Positions 1-8,849 of a DNA stretch of 64,000 nucleotides are shown here, in pieces. The notes beneath the pieces are model-generated. The model was not told the DNA's origin and made no database searches. It worked only from the letters and a program-made list of their open reading frames with translations. The translations under genes and the position numbers were made by a program. The stretch lies in assembly GCA_017163975.1 (NCBI GenBank), contig JAFFSR010000248.1:2806501-2870500 (forward strand), read 5' to 3'. Origin of the DNA: Anastatus disparis (lineage: Eukaryota; Arthropoda; Insecta; Hymenoptera; Eupelmidae). How positions within the stretch are numbered: position 1 is the first letter of the stretch; each line of letters opens with the position of its first letter.

Positions 1-624
1 TTCAAAACTAGAGTTTTCTCCCACTGGATTGTGAAATCACCACATAATTTCTCCGAATTACCATCGGGAGTAAAACGGAGCAACGAATTCGTCATAAATT
101 ATCGTCATGGTATTCAATGGATAGAAGGCGATGTTTCTATTGATGAACTGCTACTCAATTTATACAACATTGCAAAAATAGCTGTAAAAATCTATACTAG
201 AGGTTACGAAAAAGCAAAGTATCTAGAAGCAGCCATGTCACGAGAAATCATCAATCTAGAAATATACTCACCATCATTCAACGAACTCTTTACAAGATAT
301 CATAAGACTGGATTTTCATGTGTCACTCATAGTACAAAAGATAAGTATAAAAGAGCTGTATGTGCCCTCAATCAGGCATATATTCTGAGGAAGTGGTTGC
401 ATACGAAACTATCATTGTGTATGACATCTGACAACCTCAACGACAGTCCATTGAAGTTGAGCGAAGCACTTCTTGAACGTTTAAAAGCACGTAGGTTAGC
501 TCGCGCAGTTGCCGATGGAGGTGAGGATGAAGTTGATCGTCCGTCATCACCAAGAGATTCCATCAAGGCAATGAAAGATAACAATTCGGAAGTATATGAA
601 GATTATGAAGATGACGAACAATGA
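1..624 (+). CDS. Partial virus-like gene of a Polinton/adintovirus-type element (3' part)
   Basis: The frame is open from base 1, so the gene begins outside the window; at least 207 residues are visible. The first ATG-like start is a GTG at 31, which I do not believe is the real start. Visible traits are the stretch HGIQWIEGD near residue 47, a segment with YTRGYEKAKYLE and VINLE-like spacing (seen as IINLEIYSP), a Cys-His pair near FSCVTHS, then RAVCALNQAYILRKWL, and a very acidic tail ending EDYEDDEQ. I recognise this layout as a common arthropod ORF linked to Polinton/adintovirus-like elements. The H..CALNQA segment could be the end of an RNase H-like (DEDDh exonuclease) fold, but this is inference. 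The stop codon overlaps the next start as ATGA, a compact viral-style arrangement. Confidence 0.55.
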   Translation, partial: FKTRVFSHWIVKSPHNFSELPSGVKRSNEFVINYRHGIQWIEGDVSIDELLLNLYNIAKIAVKIYTRGYEKAKYLEAAMSREIINLEIYSPSFNELFTRYHKTGFSCVTHSTKDKYKRAVCALNQAYILRKWLHTKLSLCMTSDNLNDSPLKLSEALLERLKARRLARAVADGGEDEVDRPSSPRDSIKAMKDNNSEVYEDYEDDEQ

Positions 625-1028
625 ATACTCGTCAAATAATCAAAGCTCTTAGTACAGTCAACGCTAGAACTGTAGGTGTATATGCTGCAGATCGGATTCC
701 GAACATTCTCGAACTTCCAGCAGCTATAGTTGCAAACGTTGACGATCATACAAAAGGTGGATCTCATTGGATTGCTATATACATAAATAAAAATGGCATT
801 GGAACCTACTTTGACAGCTACGGATTGCCACCATTCTCATCACATCATCTCGATAGACTCAAAAGAAATTGTGTGCGATACGAATGGAATAAGCAACGAA
901 TGCAAAGCTACGATTCGCAAGTTTGCGGTCAATATTGTATTATGTTTTTATATCATATGTCTCATTTTCATAATTTACGTACGTTTTGCAGTAAGTTTTC
1001 AAGAGATTCCAAAAAGAACGATAATTAA
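621..1028 (+). CDS. Adenain-like cysteine protease (Polinton/adintovirus PRO)
   Basis: 135 residues. Family role: capsid-maturation protease of adenoviruses, adintoviruses and Polinton/Maverick elements, of the Ulp1/C48-C5 fold. The expected catalytic layout is visible: His49 in GGSHW, Asp65 in YFDSYG, Gln95, and Cys102 seven residues later in VCGQYCIMFL. The ATG overlaps the stop of the upstream gene by the four bases ATGA, which suggests coupled expression from one transcript. No frameshift or premature stop is present, so the protease reads as intact. After the catalytic Cys the tail is short and basic (SKFSRDSKKNDN). A host SENP/Ulp1 gene is less likely because of the length and the neighbours. 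This is an endogenous virus-like gene. Confidence 0.8.
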   Translation: MNTRQIIKALSTVNARTVGVYAADRIPNILELPAAIVANVDDHTKGGSHWIAIYINKNGIGTYFDSYGLPPFSSHHLDRLKRNCVRYEWNKQRMQSYDSQVCGQYCIMFLYHMSHFHNLRTFCSKFSRDSKKNDN

Positions 1029-2081
1029 GTTATAAAATTTTATAATAAACTAATAAAGAACAAAATTAAACGTAAAAAATCTGTAAAAGCTTTTAGTAAC
1101 GAACGTTCACTAGGCTTTGGCTTTTGTAATCAAACATGTACTTCGAGAATATAATATTAAATTTATCATCGTTGTAACATGAAATTTATATACAATAAAT
1201 ATTAATCAAATGAACATTTTTCGTTGCAATAATTATTTACCTACACCTTATCCTTTCCATATTATTATTATTTAAAAATATTTAACTTATCATTTCACAG
1301 AGAAAATATATTTATTTTAAGAATTTCCGTTATACAATTTTTTATAATATAATCCTATTTATTTAAACTTATTTAATGCAAAAATATAATATTTTAATAA
1401 CAAAGGAAATAAAATATATTTGATATACGTTACATATTATTTAAATATTATATGACATCAAAGTTGAGAATAGAATCTTTTAGCGGTTTATGATGAAATA
1501 TAAATCTCAAGTAAAAAGATGATGAAATGTAAACCTCTTATTTCTCTTATCAGTGAAATATAATATTGTATACCGTGATATCACTATTGACAAAGGGTAC
1601 TAAAATTTTTGTCAGGTTATGCCAGAATACGGTTTAACAGGAAATGATATAATGTGACCGTTATATTTTACTTATCAATGAAATATAATATTACATACTA
1701 CGGAATAACTTGTGACATTTGAATCTTTTTATTTCGGACAGGATGTGATTAAATACATGTCTCAACAGGAGATGATAAAATATATGCGTTATAACTTGAT
1801 TTTCGAGAAATCATAATATTTCATTCTTCGAAAACAATGCCGAATCGTTGAATCTTTTACATATTATCTTTCAAGATAAACATGATATTCTTGGAAAAAG
1901 AACATAGAACGATACATTCTTTCCCCCCACATGGTTTTTAATGTGGTAGGGATTAGGAATATAAAGAACAAGCGAAACCTCAAGGCAGATCAGTTCCAGT
2001 TCAGACACAAATCAAGTAATACTCGGTTATACGTAAGTCGACAATTTTATTTCTCTCTCAAGTTATACACAATAATCAAAT
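1029..2081. other. AT-rich intergenic region with promoter-proximal repeats
   Basis: No gene is visible. The first 500 bases are very AT-rich. Two diverged direct repeats of about 120 bp follow (about 1547-1668 and 1669-1794). Both start TTATCARTGAAATATAATAT and end with an ACAGGARATGATA-like motif and CGTTATA. A partial third copy may precede them. They lie 170-400 bases before the TATA box at 1960, the place where enhancer-like repeats sit in viral and transposon promoters. Confidence 0.5.
1960..1996 (+). promoter_or_regulatory. Core promoter: TATA box plus initiator
   Basis: TATAAAG at 1960-1966 is followed at 1990 by TCAGTT, the arthropod initiator. The A of the initiator (1992) lies 32 bases after the first T of the TATA box, the standard spacing. 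The next ATG on the plus strand that opens a long frame is at 2082, giving a 5' leader of about 90 bases. This promoter should drive the 282-residue gene and perhaps the small gene after it. Confidence 0.7.
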
Positions 2082-2930
2082 ATGGCACAATCAACGAATG
2101 ACAATTGCCGTGACAATAACCGCTTAAAAGAGCATAGTATACCTTTAGATAGTATGCTCTTGTCGACAACATATTCTCTCAACAAGTCGCAGACCAAACG
2201 TGCAGCTGTTGGTTTACAATATAAAGGTGGATATTACAAACCTTGCGTAAAGATATCGACAAATACTTCATCCAAATGGATTAGTTTTGATATCAATGCC
2301 TGGAGACTATTGAAAAATCATTTTGACTTGATCAACACTTATTTTCAAGAGAGTTACGTATTTAAAACTGAATACGGAAATCCATCGAAACTTTATTTAG
2401 AGAACCACGATCTTTTATTTACGACATCATACTATACAAAAACCATTGTGCTCGAGGAAAGAGCAGTATTTCAACCATCAGTACAGGCTCAACCAGTAGA
2501 CGTTGAAGAGCAAAGTGAATCACCTAATAAAAAAAGGAAATCTATGTACCAAACGCCTTCAACCTGCTTGCAAAAAGTCTCTTTTGATGGTCTTAAGCTC
2601 GCAGTGCCTTGTATAGATGAACATCTGGTACAATTGGAACGTTTTGCAGGAAAAGTCAACAGAATTATCGACTACATCCAAGAATACCTTAAGGAACAGT
2701 TCAAGAAAGATAGCGAGGAAGATGTAAGGTCATCTATATTGAAAACCTTTACTAATTTTAATCAATATTATAGTGTAAAAATTCACGATGTAACAACTTT
2801 TGTTTTAACAAAAATGCTTGACGATAAAGATTTAGATAAATCTACATTGAATATTGTAATTTTAGAAATTAGTGCTTATACTTTACCATACATTTACAAC
2901 GACTTGTATGCTTTCATGTATGATCCTTAA
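2082..2930 (+). CDS. 282-aa nuclear, possibly PC4-like DNA-binding protein of the virus-like element
   Basis: Intact ORF 90 bases downstream of a TATA+Inr promoter. Residues about 40-90 show a beta-rich block with YKGGYYKPCVKIS, WISFD and AWRLL followed by a helix. This is reminiscent of the PC4/p15 single-stranded-DNA-binding fold (K..GG..P.V.I....I.F...W..L); that assignment is inference from pattern. A basic nuclear-localisation type motif NKKRK lies at 149-153 inside a proline/serine-rich linker, so the protein should enter the nucleus. The C-terminal 120 residues are predicted mostly helical (QLERFAGKVNRIIDYIQEYL). Position between a Polinton-type protease and two small ORFs suggests a replication or transcription accessory protein. 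Function is not certain. Confidence 0.55.
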   Translation: MAQSTNDNCRDNNRLKEHSIPLDSMLLSTTYSLNKSQTKRAAVGLQYKGGYYKPCVKISTNTSSKWISFDINAWRLLKNHFDLINTYFQESYVFKTEYGNPSKLYLENHDLLFTTSYYTKTIVLEERAVFQPSVQAQPVDVEEQSESPNKKRKSMYQTPSTCLQKVSFDGLKLAVPCIDEHLVQLERFAGKVNRIIDYIQEYLKEQFKKDSEEDVRSSILKTFTNFNQYYSVKIHDVTTFVLTKMLDDKDLDKSTLNIVILEISAYTLPYIYNDLYAFMYDP

Positions 2931-2958
2931 TCTAAATTAAGATTTAAATATAATAAAA

Positions 2959-3162
2959 ATGAAGCGTGTACATTTTAAGGAAGGTAAACCAACTATTAAA
3001 ATTATGTATGTGTGGCCTTATGCAAGTCAAAGTGCGCGACGTGGTGAACGGGAACAAATAGGTCGTGACAGAGAAAGATTTGGAATGAGAATTGAAAGAA
3101 TGAAATCCGTTACCCAACCTGTATTATTAAAAAAATATAATGAATACTTAATCAATAAATAA
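2959..3162 (+). CDS. 67-aa GADD34/PPP1R15-like minimal protein (PP1-binding RVxF motif)
   Basis: The protein starts MKRVHFKEG. RVHF at residues 3-6 is a textbook RVxF docking motif for protein phosphatase 1. It is followed by a Trp at 19, ARRGE at 26-30 and RDRERFGMRIE at 36-46. This reproduces, in order and spacing, the conserved C-terminal domain of GADD34/PPP1R15, which brings PP1 to eIF2alpha and reverses stress-induced translation arrest. Several large DNA viruses of animals carry a small protein reduced to this domain. It begins 28 bases after the preceding stop and has no own TATA box that I can see, so it probably shares that transcript. The basic C-terminal tail (LLKKYNEYLINK) is not part of the family core. 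Assignment rests on motif recognition; chance similarity is possible in so short a protein. Confidence 0.6.
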   Translation: MKRVHFKEGKPTIKIMYVWPYASQSARRGEREQIGRDRERFGMRIERMKSVTQPVLLKKYNEYLINK

Positions 3163-3295
3163 TTAATGCGCGATTATTATTTTATTATATTTGTATTACA
3201 AAAAATTATACATTATTAAAGCTACAAAATACTTGACAAAATAATTTTTTATTTCATCCCCTCCACTTTTCCATTTCCAAACATAACATATATAG

Positions 3296-3340
3296 TATAA
3301 ATACTCTTACGCTACGTAAAGACTTTTATTTTCATTTCAT
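3296..3340 (+). promoter_or_regulatory. TATA box of the 57-aa gene
   Basis: TATAAAT at 3296-3302, followed by a T-rich stretch with an initiator-like TTCATTTCATT at 3331-3341. The distance to the first possible initiator A (3334) is 38 bases, slightly long. The next ATG that opens the small gene is at 3369. Confidence 0.45.
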
Positions 3341-3368
3341 TACTCATAGAGTATAGTCGAGATGAACA

Positions 3369-3542
3369 ATGGGTCAGGTGCAAGGAACACAGAAACAACC
3401 ATCTTACCGAGATACAGATGGAACCATGGAGGAGAGAAAACCTTTGCTCAAAGATGAAAAAGCTAAAAAAATACAATTTCATACTAATTACTCAACAAAT
3501 ACATATTCATTCCCAAAAACTCAGGGATATAAAAAAATATAA
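3369..3542 (+). CDS. 57-aa small ORF with N-myristoylation-type start, histone-like 3' end
   Basis: ATG at 3369 (MGQVQGTQKQ) to TAA at 3540-3542. The N-terminus fits the myristoylation pattern Gly2-x-x-x-Gly6 with no forbidden residue at 3. The middle is charged (EERKPLLKDEKAKK) and the tail rich in Ser/Thr/Tyr. No family recognised; it is not a histone. Context supports a real gene: its own TATA box at 3296, a short leader, and a histone-type stem-loop 25 bases after the stop. An alternative ATG at 3363 lies in another frame and is short-lived. The gene could be a membrane-targeted virus-like protein or a chance ORF. Confidence 0.45.
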   Translation: MGQVQGTQKQPSYRDTDGTMEERKPLLKDEKAKKIQFHTNYSTNTYSFPKTQGYKKI

Positions 3543-3566
3543 ATAATATATATACTCACCATAATT

Positions 3567-3582
3567 GGTCCTTTTCAGGACC
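3567..3582 (+). terminator. Histone-type mRNA 3' stem-loop
   Basis: GGTCCTTTTCAGGACC forms a perfect 6-bp stem (GGTCCT/AGGACC) with a TTTC tetraloop. This is the exact architecture of metazoan replication-dependent histone mRNA ends bound by SLBP, and the sequence is typical of insect histone genes. It lies 25 bases after the stop of the 57-aa ORF, within the usual range. No canonical AATAAA stands before it; ACTAATAAA follows. A clear purine-rich U7 site is not obvious downstream. Confidence 0.65.
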
Positions 3583-3795
3583 ACTAATAAAAAAAAACGT
3601 AGAAGCTTCTATTTTTTTTTTCCTTGAATATATTCTTTGTTTGTGTAAACTTGATGTTATCTTATTCACTTATTTTTTGAAAAAAAAATAAATTCTATTT
3701 ATTCTTTCTTCTCATTTTTTTCAATTTTAAAATAATTTCAATATATATATATATACATTTGTTTATAATATTTCCATAACGTATTTTAATTTTAA

Positions 3796-4121
3796 AAAAC
3801 AATAATATCTACACCTTAACCCGCTATAGCGATGACGTAACCGTCTCGGTATAGTGGACTTAAAAATTAAATTAATAGTTTATTTATATCAGACGAATAA
3901 TTAAAATAATATTTTATTGTTATCTTAATTGTTTATTTTTTTTTTATAAATAAGTCATTAACTTAATTGTTTGTTTATACAAATAAAATACTCATTTAAT
4001 TGTTTATTTATGTAAACAATTCGTTTCGCTCTCTTTTAGAAGAGATCATATTTCATAAACAATAATATCTACACCTTAGCCCTCTATAGCGGTGACGTAA
4101 CCGTCTCGCTATAGTGGGCTA
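3796..4121. repeat. Pair of palindromic direct repeats 260 bp apart
   Basis: Two copies (3796-3863 and 4055-4121) of about 67 bp start ACAATAATATCTACACCTTA and contain the core GATGACGTAACCGTCTCG or GTGACGTAACCGTCTCG. The second copy is an imperfect palindrome, AGCCC..CTATAGCG on the left mirrored by CGCTATAG.GGGCT on the right; the first has one arm mutated. Between them is AT-rich DNA. Confidence 0.6.
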
Positions 4122-4178
4122 TATACTACTCTCAATATACCTTTCTCTTTCTCAACTTGACCACGCACACGGCGCATT

Positions 4179-4202
4179 CAAAGCTTCTTCCAGTAGTATA
4201 TG
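4179..4202 (+). repeat. Solo end of the CTTCGAGC MITE family
   Basis: TTCCAGTAGTATATGCTCTAAG closely matches the right terminal repeat of the complete MITE at 33557-33796. The preceding 40 bases (TTTCTCAACTTG...) are a diverged match to the same arm. The left end is not found nearby, so this is a fragment. Confidence 0.45.
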
Positions 4203-4717
4203 CTCTAAGTATGAATCAAAAATTTAGTTATTTAGTGTTTCGCAAATAAATTACATGACCAATTTATAAAATAAATGTTGAACTTTTAAATGAATTTTGT
4301 AATTAGAGGGGGCATAATTTATTTGGCATAGATTTTTCTTTTTTGATTTCTTGATTTATCTGATAATGTAGAAGCAATGTGAATATTTGCATAGTTCACA
4401 TCATTGTAAAGAAAAATACCAAATTCCTTTGTTATATTTAGCTAGGATCCTTGAAGCCATTTTCCTTGTAAATTTTCTGTTGTCTTAAAATTCGTTTTTA
4501 GTTACCTCCGCAATCATAACATTTCTATTATAATAATGAAAATCAATTTTGATAAAATTTTAGTTTGATTTCCTCATATAGATAAAATCTTTATTAAATG
4601 TTTTAACAAATGTAAATATTCCCGCCCAAAAATTATTAATTTGCTTTTAACAATTGAAATTATATTTTTCGTAACTGTAAATAATCAAACCATAGTTTGA
4701 TTATTACAGCGTTTTAA

Positions 4718-4958
4718 CCCTTAGGTGGCATACCTCTCCAGCCGATTATAGCTGGCCTATGGGGTACTATAGTACCCCAGCGCGAAAAATTGTCGTAAAA
4801 ACTAAAGTATTGGTTATCTCAACTCAAAAACATTCTGGAGGGATCTTAAGAGGTTACTCCAAAGGGTAGCATAGTTTATAAGAGGAAAAATGAAACGGTT
4901 TCAAAATTTAATAAGAAAGAGCGTGGGGTACTATAGTATCCCCCCTGCCAGCTAAAGG
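4718..4958. mobile_element. TTAA-flanked MITE (piggyBac-type), 241 bp
   Basis: Flanked by TTAA on both sides (4714-4717, 4959-4962). Ends are imperfect inverted repeats, CCCTTAGGTGGCA at left and TGCCAGCTAAAGG at right. Subterminal GGGGTACTATAGTACCCC near the left end reappears as GGGGTACTATAGTATCCCC near the right. No coding capacity. Confidence 0.7.
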
Positions 4959-4962
4959 TTAA

Positions 4963-6402
4963 AACGAAAAATCTTTCCCCTCAGGTAAATTTCGAATTGG
5001 TATTTCGTTTTAAAAGGAAAATGAGCAATCTCTAGTCTCATTTCCCTTGTATATTTAAGGCATTCCACCTAAATATTTTAATCGAATCAAATAAAAGAAA
5101 TAAGATAAAACAGAGAAATTTACACATGCACAACCACCTACTGGGGCCTCATTCTGCAGACTTAAACTTTTATAAAGTATAATTTATCACTAGGCAATTT
5201 TCCCATTTTACCACAACATTCTATCACTTTTAAATGATTAAAAGGTATGGACGAAGTCAATGTTATTGAAATGTCTGGAAATACGTTTTTTGAATTCTCT
5301 TGTGTTATTGACTAACAGAGTATAAATTTGTATTTAATCACATTTAAATTGTTAAATTATTGTGAAAAAAATTATAATGTGTAGAGAATAAACTAAAGAA
5401 ATTGATTAATAAATTATTTATTTTTGACATTTAAAAAAAAATAATAATTTTTGATGAATATTCATTTTTGTTTAAAAAATAAAAAAGAAAAAAGAGATTT
5501 TTCTATTCTTAATGTAATTAGAGACTTATCTAATATTAAAATCACAGAAAGATAAATATAAAAAAGAAATATTAATACTTTATTCATTTTTTTTTATTAT
5601 TATTTAAGAAAACTAAAGAAATAGTAAACTTTTATTATTATCTAGACTTTTTAAATCTTAAAAGAGTGCAAGCATTTTCAAAATTTAAATAATTTAAACT
5701 ATTACAAAATCAAAAGTTATTTTACAAATATAGCTTTTTATATACATAATTTTTATATTAACCTTTAAATATCGTCTTCGATTTCCACAGGTAAATTCCA
5801 GAATCGATCTCTGGATATATTCATGTAAAATTGTCCATGATTAAAAACATGGAAACCCAAAATTCTAAATAGCTAATGAATGAAATTATTTAAAAATTAA
5901 TAATGTTTTCAACAATATAAAATACATAAAATATATACAAAAAAAATTAAATAGCTCAAATTCTCAACGATTTGTGTATCGTTTCAATTTTTAAAATACA
6001 AATGAAAATAAGAAGTCTTCTAGTTTATATTTTATTAATTATAGTGTTGTTCTATTTTTCAAACAAAGGACTTTTAGATTTTGTTTTGCAGAAAGCCTGT
6101 TAATTCTAGAAATGATTCAATTTCAATTTTAAAATTAAATAAACAAAATTAAAAAAAAAAATACTTTTTGGGCAAGTTTATTATTGAATAGTATTGTTTC
6201 CTTTATAATATTTGAAATCTATATATGTTTATTTTAATTTCAACTTTCAACAGTACTGCATACACAATTTTGACTAACAAAAGTTTTGAAATCAATCAAG
6301 AAATGCTCACGTAATTTTGTATTACATTGAATTGTTGTAAATAATATAAAAATGATAAAATGCAAATAAATAAAATGGTTGATCATTTAAAATTATTATT
6401 TA
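4963..6402. other. AT-rich DNA without recognisable gene
   Basis: About 1.4 kb of low-GC sequence with poly-A and poly-T runs. I found no ORF worth calling, no inverted repeat and no RNA gene. Confidence 0.5.
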
Positions 6403-6406
6403 TTAA

Positions 6407-7153
6407 GAGGCGGTCGGAACCATTCGCCGCTTGGTGTCGCTGCGGTCAGGTGAGAGAAAAATATAAAATATTTTTTATACAGCAATTTAAAATTTACTAA
6501 AACAGTAATATACTTTTAATCTTGTCATTTCCTCTAGCCATATATATGTAGAATAATGATTAATATTAATCTTGTTTGAAAAGTCTAAAATATTGTTATA
6601 AAGCGAAAAATGCGGCGCGAGGTAGGCCGACGTAAACATTAGTATACATCACTCTTTAGTGTTCTCTCTGTCGCACTAAAAGAAGGTGCACGCGTGTTCA
6701 CATCGGTTCTACGTTGCATCGCATTTTTGGCTTTATAACAATATTTTAGACTTCTCAAACAAGATAAGTATTAATAATTATTCTACATATATATGGCTAG
6801 AGGAAATGACAACATTAAAAGTATATTGTCGTCTCAGAAAATTGTAAATAGCTGTATATAAAATATTTTTTGACACTCCGTGCGAGAAGCTCGATTTCAC
6901 GCACGCTGTACAAAGTGACACGTGCGAAAATGGAGCTTCTCACACGTCGTGTCAAATAATAGTGTTCGATACTCGTGCGAGAAAGTGATTTCTTACTCGT
7001 GTGACCTTTTCACCCTCGCTTCGCTCGGGCGCAAACCGCCACACGAGTAAAAAATCACTTTATCGCACTAGTACCGAAATATACTATAATAGATTTCTCT
7101 CACCTGACCGCAGCACCACCCTGTCTGTAGCGGCAAATAGACCCGACCGCCTC
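6407..7153. mobile_element. TTAA-flanked palindromic MITE of the GAGGCGGTC family, 747 bp
   Basis: TTAA at 6403-6406 and 7154-7157. Ends are GAGGCGGTCGGAACC and GACCCGACCGCCTC, with a subterminal CTGCGGTCAGGTGAGAG block mirrored near 7100. Internally a second inverted repeat runs from TTAATCTTGTCATTTCCTCT (about 6514) to its mirror near 6800, spaced by ATTGTTATAAAGCGAAAAAT and its complement. A third short palindrome (CGAGAAGCTC...) and an iteron-like CTCGTGCGAGAA motif fill 6875-7000. ORFs here are by-products of the repeats. Confidence 0.7.
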
Positions 7154-7157
7154 TTAA

Positions 7158-8339
7158 TGATATATATATATATATATGATCCTTGTTATCATTATATGAA
7201 TTAAAACTCTTATTGTTTGTTTAACTGTGGCATTGTGCTATACTTTTAAAAAAAAATTCTTAAGCTGTCAATCTAGAAATATTTTAGATATTAAATTAAA
7301 CTATCCAAATTGTACTATCGATTTTTTATTATTTGTTTTCAAATACTCCGAAATATTTTAAATTTTATTTGAAATTTATGAAATTACTTGCTAGGCTCAT
7401 AGATAAATATTTTATAGTGCTGTTATGGGCTGAAATGAGAGAAATGTATGCAATCTCAATTTTATTAAGAAATCAAAAAAATCAATGGATGCAAAAATTA
7501 GAATTAAAAGCGAGGGGATGCATTTATTGTATTGCCCACTGTGCAAGCATGCGACGGTACGATTTTCAAAAATAGTGAGTTTTTTTTATACACAGGTTCC
7601 ATTTATATAGAAAAATTTTTGTGTATTTAAACATATGGAACTAATTAAGCTTCCTACATTAAAAGGCGTTTGGAATCCGTATTTAGTTAAACAAGTTAAA
7701 GAAAATCTCTATTATTGTTTTTAAATATAAAACTCATAAAATCATTTTAAAAATTACATTTTCTTTTAGTGAAAGAAAACTTTTTTTCTAATAAAATTAT
7801 GAAATTCAATTTTACCATAACCATTCTTAAATAGTTTATAATTGGTTTTAAATAACAGCTAACTAAATAATTGTTACACGTTGACACTGTGCGCTTTTGC
7901 TGAATGTGCATTATTTCGCGCATTTCATAAAGAATTTCGTTTCTATATTTCTCATGTTCTATAATAGTAAATTTTTTGTTAAGCTTTGATTCAAGTAAGA
8001 CTGTAAGAAATTTTGATTATCTGACAAAAAATATTCTTTTTTCTCTTGATAAGCATGATTATTACATGCAACTTTCATTAAGGTAATTATAATTTGTTTT
8101 TCTCACTATTTAAATATTCGATCTGCTAAAAATGCAGAATAATAATCGGAATTTTTTTTTAAAAGAATTTTTTTTTGTTAGATTATGTAAAGAAAGTTGT
8201 TTTATTTTATTTTATTTTATTTTCTTACGAGAGGCTTCTTAATTTATTAACATTTTATATTAGTAATTGCACGTGTAATTCTGTATACGTGTAATATTTT
8301 TTTTTAATTTTACTATCATGGTTCTGTTTGTTTTTCCAG
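7158..8339. other. AT-rich DNA without recognisable gene
   Basis: Low-GC sequence. It contains a short (ATTTT)n tract near 8200-8225 and no supported gene. An 80-codon frame at 7333-7575 has no recognisable motif and the base composition of its surroundings. Confidence 0.4.
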
Positions 8340-8460
8340 TTTACCATGAACCAAGGGAAGGCTTTCGTGCATTATTACTCCAAGAAGTCCTTGGGGGATG
8401 TTATCAAGTTTTTGCACGCGTCCAAGGGTGTGTTGGCCAGACACTCCGTTCACGTGGCAG
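8340..8460 (+). pseudogene. Orphan exon with splice signals, unidentified gene
   Basis: A 121-base, noticeably GC-rich island in AT-rich DNA. A pyrimidine tract and CAG (GTTTGTTTTTCCAG) precede it and GCAG|GTATTT follows, so it has the form of an internal exon with phase 0 entry and phase 1 exit. It encodes about 40 residues including YYSKKSLGDVIKFLHASKG and VLARHSVHVAG. Composition and codon use look like a real conserved protein exon. I do not recognise the gene. No partner exons are visible, so this may be a captured host exon or one exon of a very large gene. Confidence 0.45.
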
Positions 8461-8539
8461 GTATTTTGTTTTCTCTTTCTTCTATATATATATCTTCCTA
8501 TATTCTATAGACGTAAGCCTCAAAAAATAGCATTCTTGC

Positions 8540-8770
8540 GTCCTCCCCCTCCTCCCCCCTCCTCCCCCAGCCTCACATTTAAAAATTTTTTTAACGTAAA
8601 TATAGGTTTTTTTTCAGCCTCTGTGAGATGCCTCCCCCCTCCTCCCCCAGCCTCCCCCAGCCTCCCCCCTCCTCGACCCGCCTCTGACATCGCCTCAACG
8701 TTTGTCGCCTCATATTACCTCATGGGTCCCCTCAAAGACTCCTCAGAGACACCTCAGGTAAGCCTTAGGA
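8540..8770. repeat. CCTCC-rich low-complexity tract
   Basis: Strongly strand-biased repeats of CCTCCCCC, CCTCCTCCCCC and CGCCTC. Long frames here are low-complexity artefacts. The same CCTCA-rich vocabulary continues to 8930 and after the MITE to 9410. Confidence 0.6.
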
Positions 8771-8849
8771 ATTCCTCGAAACGCTTCAAGTTTGTGAGAG
8801 TGATATTTTTAAAAATTTTCAAAAATAACGTAAAAATAGTTACCGCCGC

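Noticed and set aside
3369..3542. The 57-aa ORF as a histone because of its stem-loop
   Set aside because: The protein has no histone-fold or H1-like sequence.
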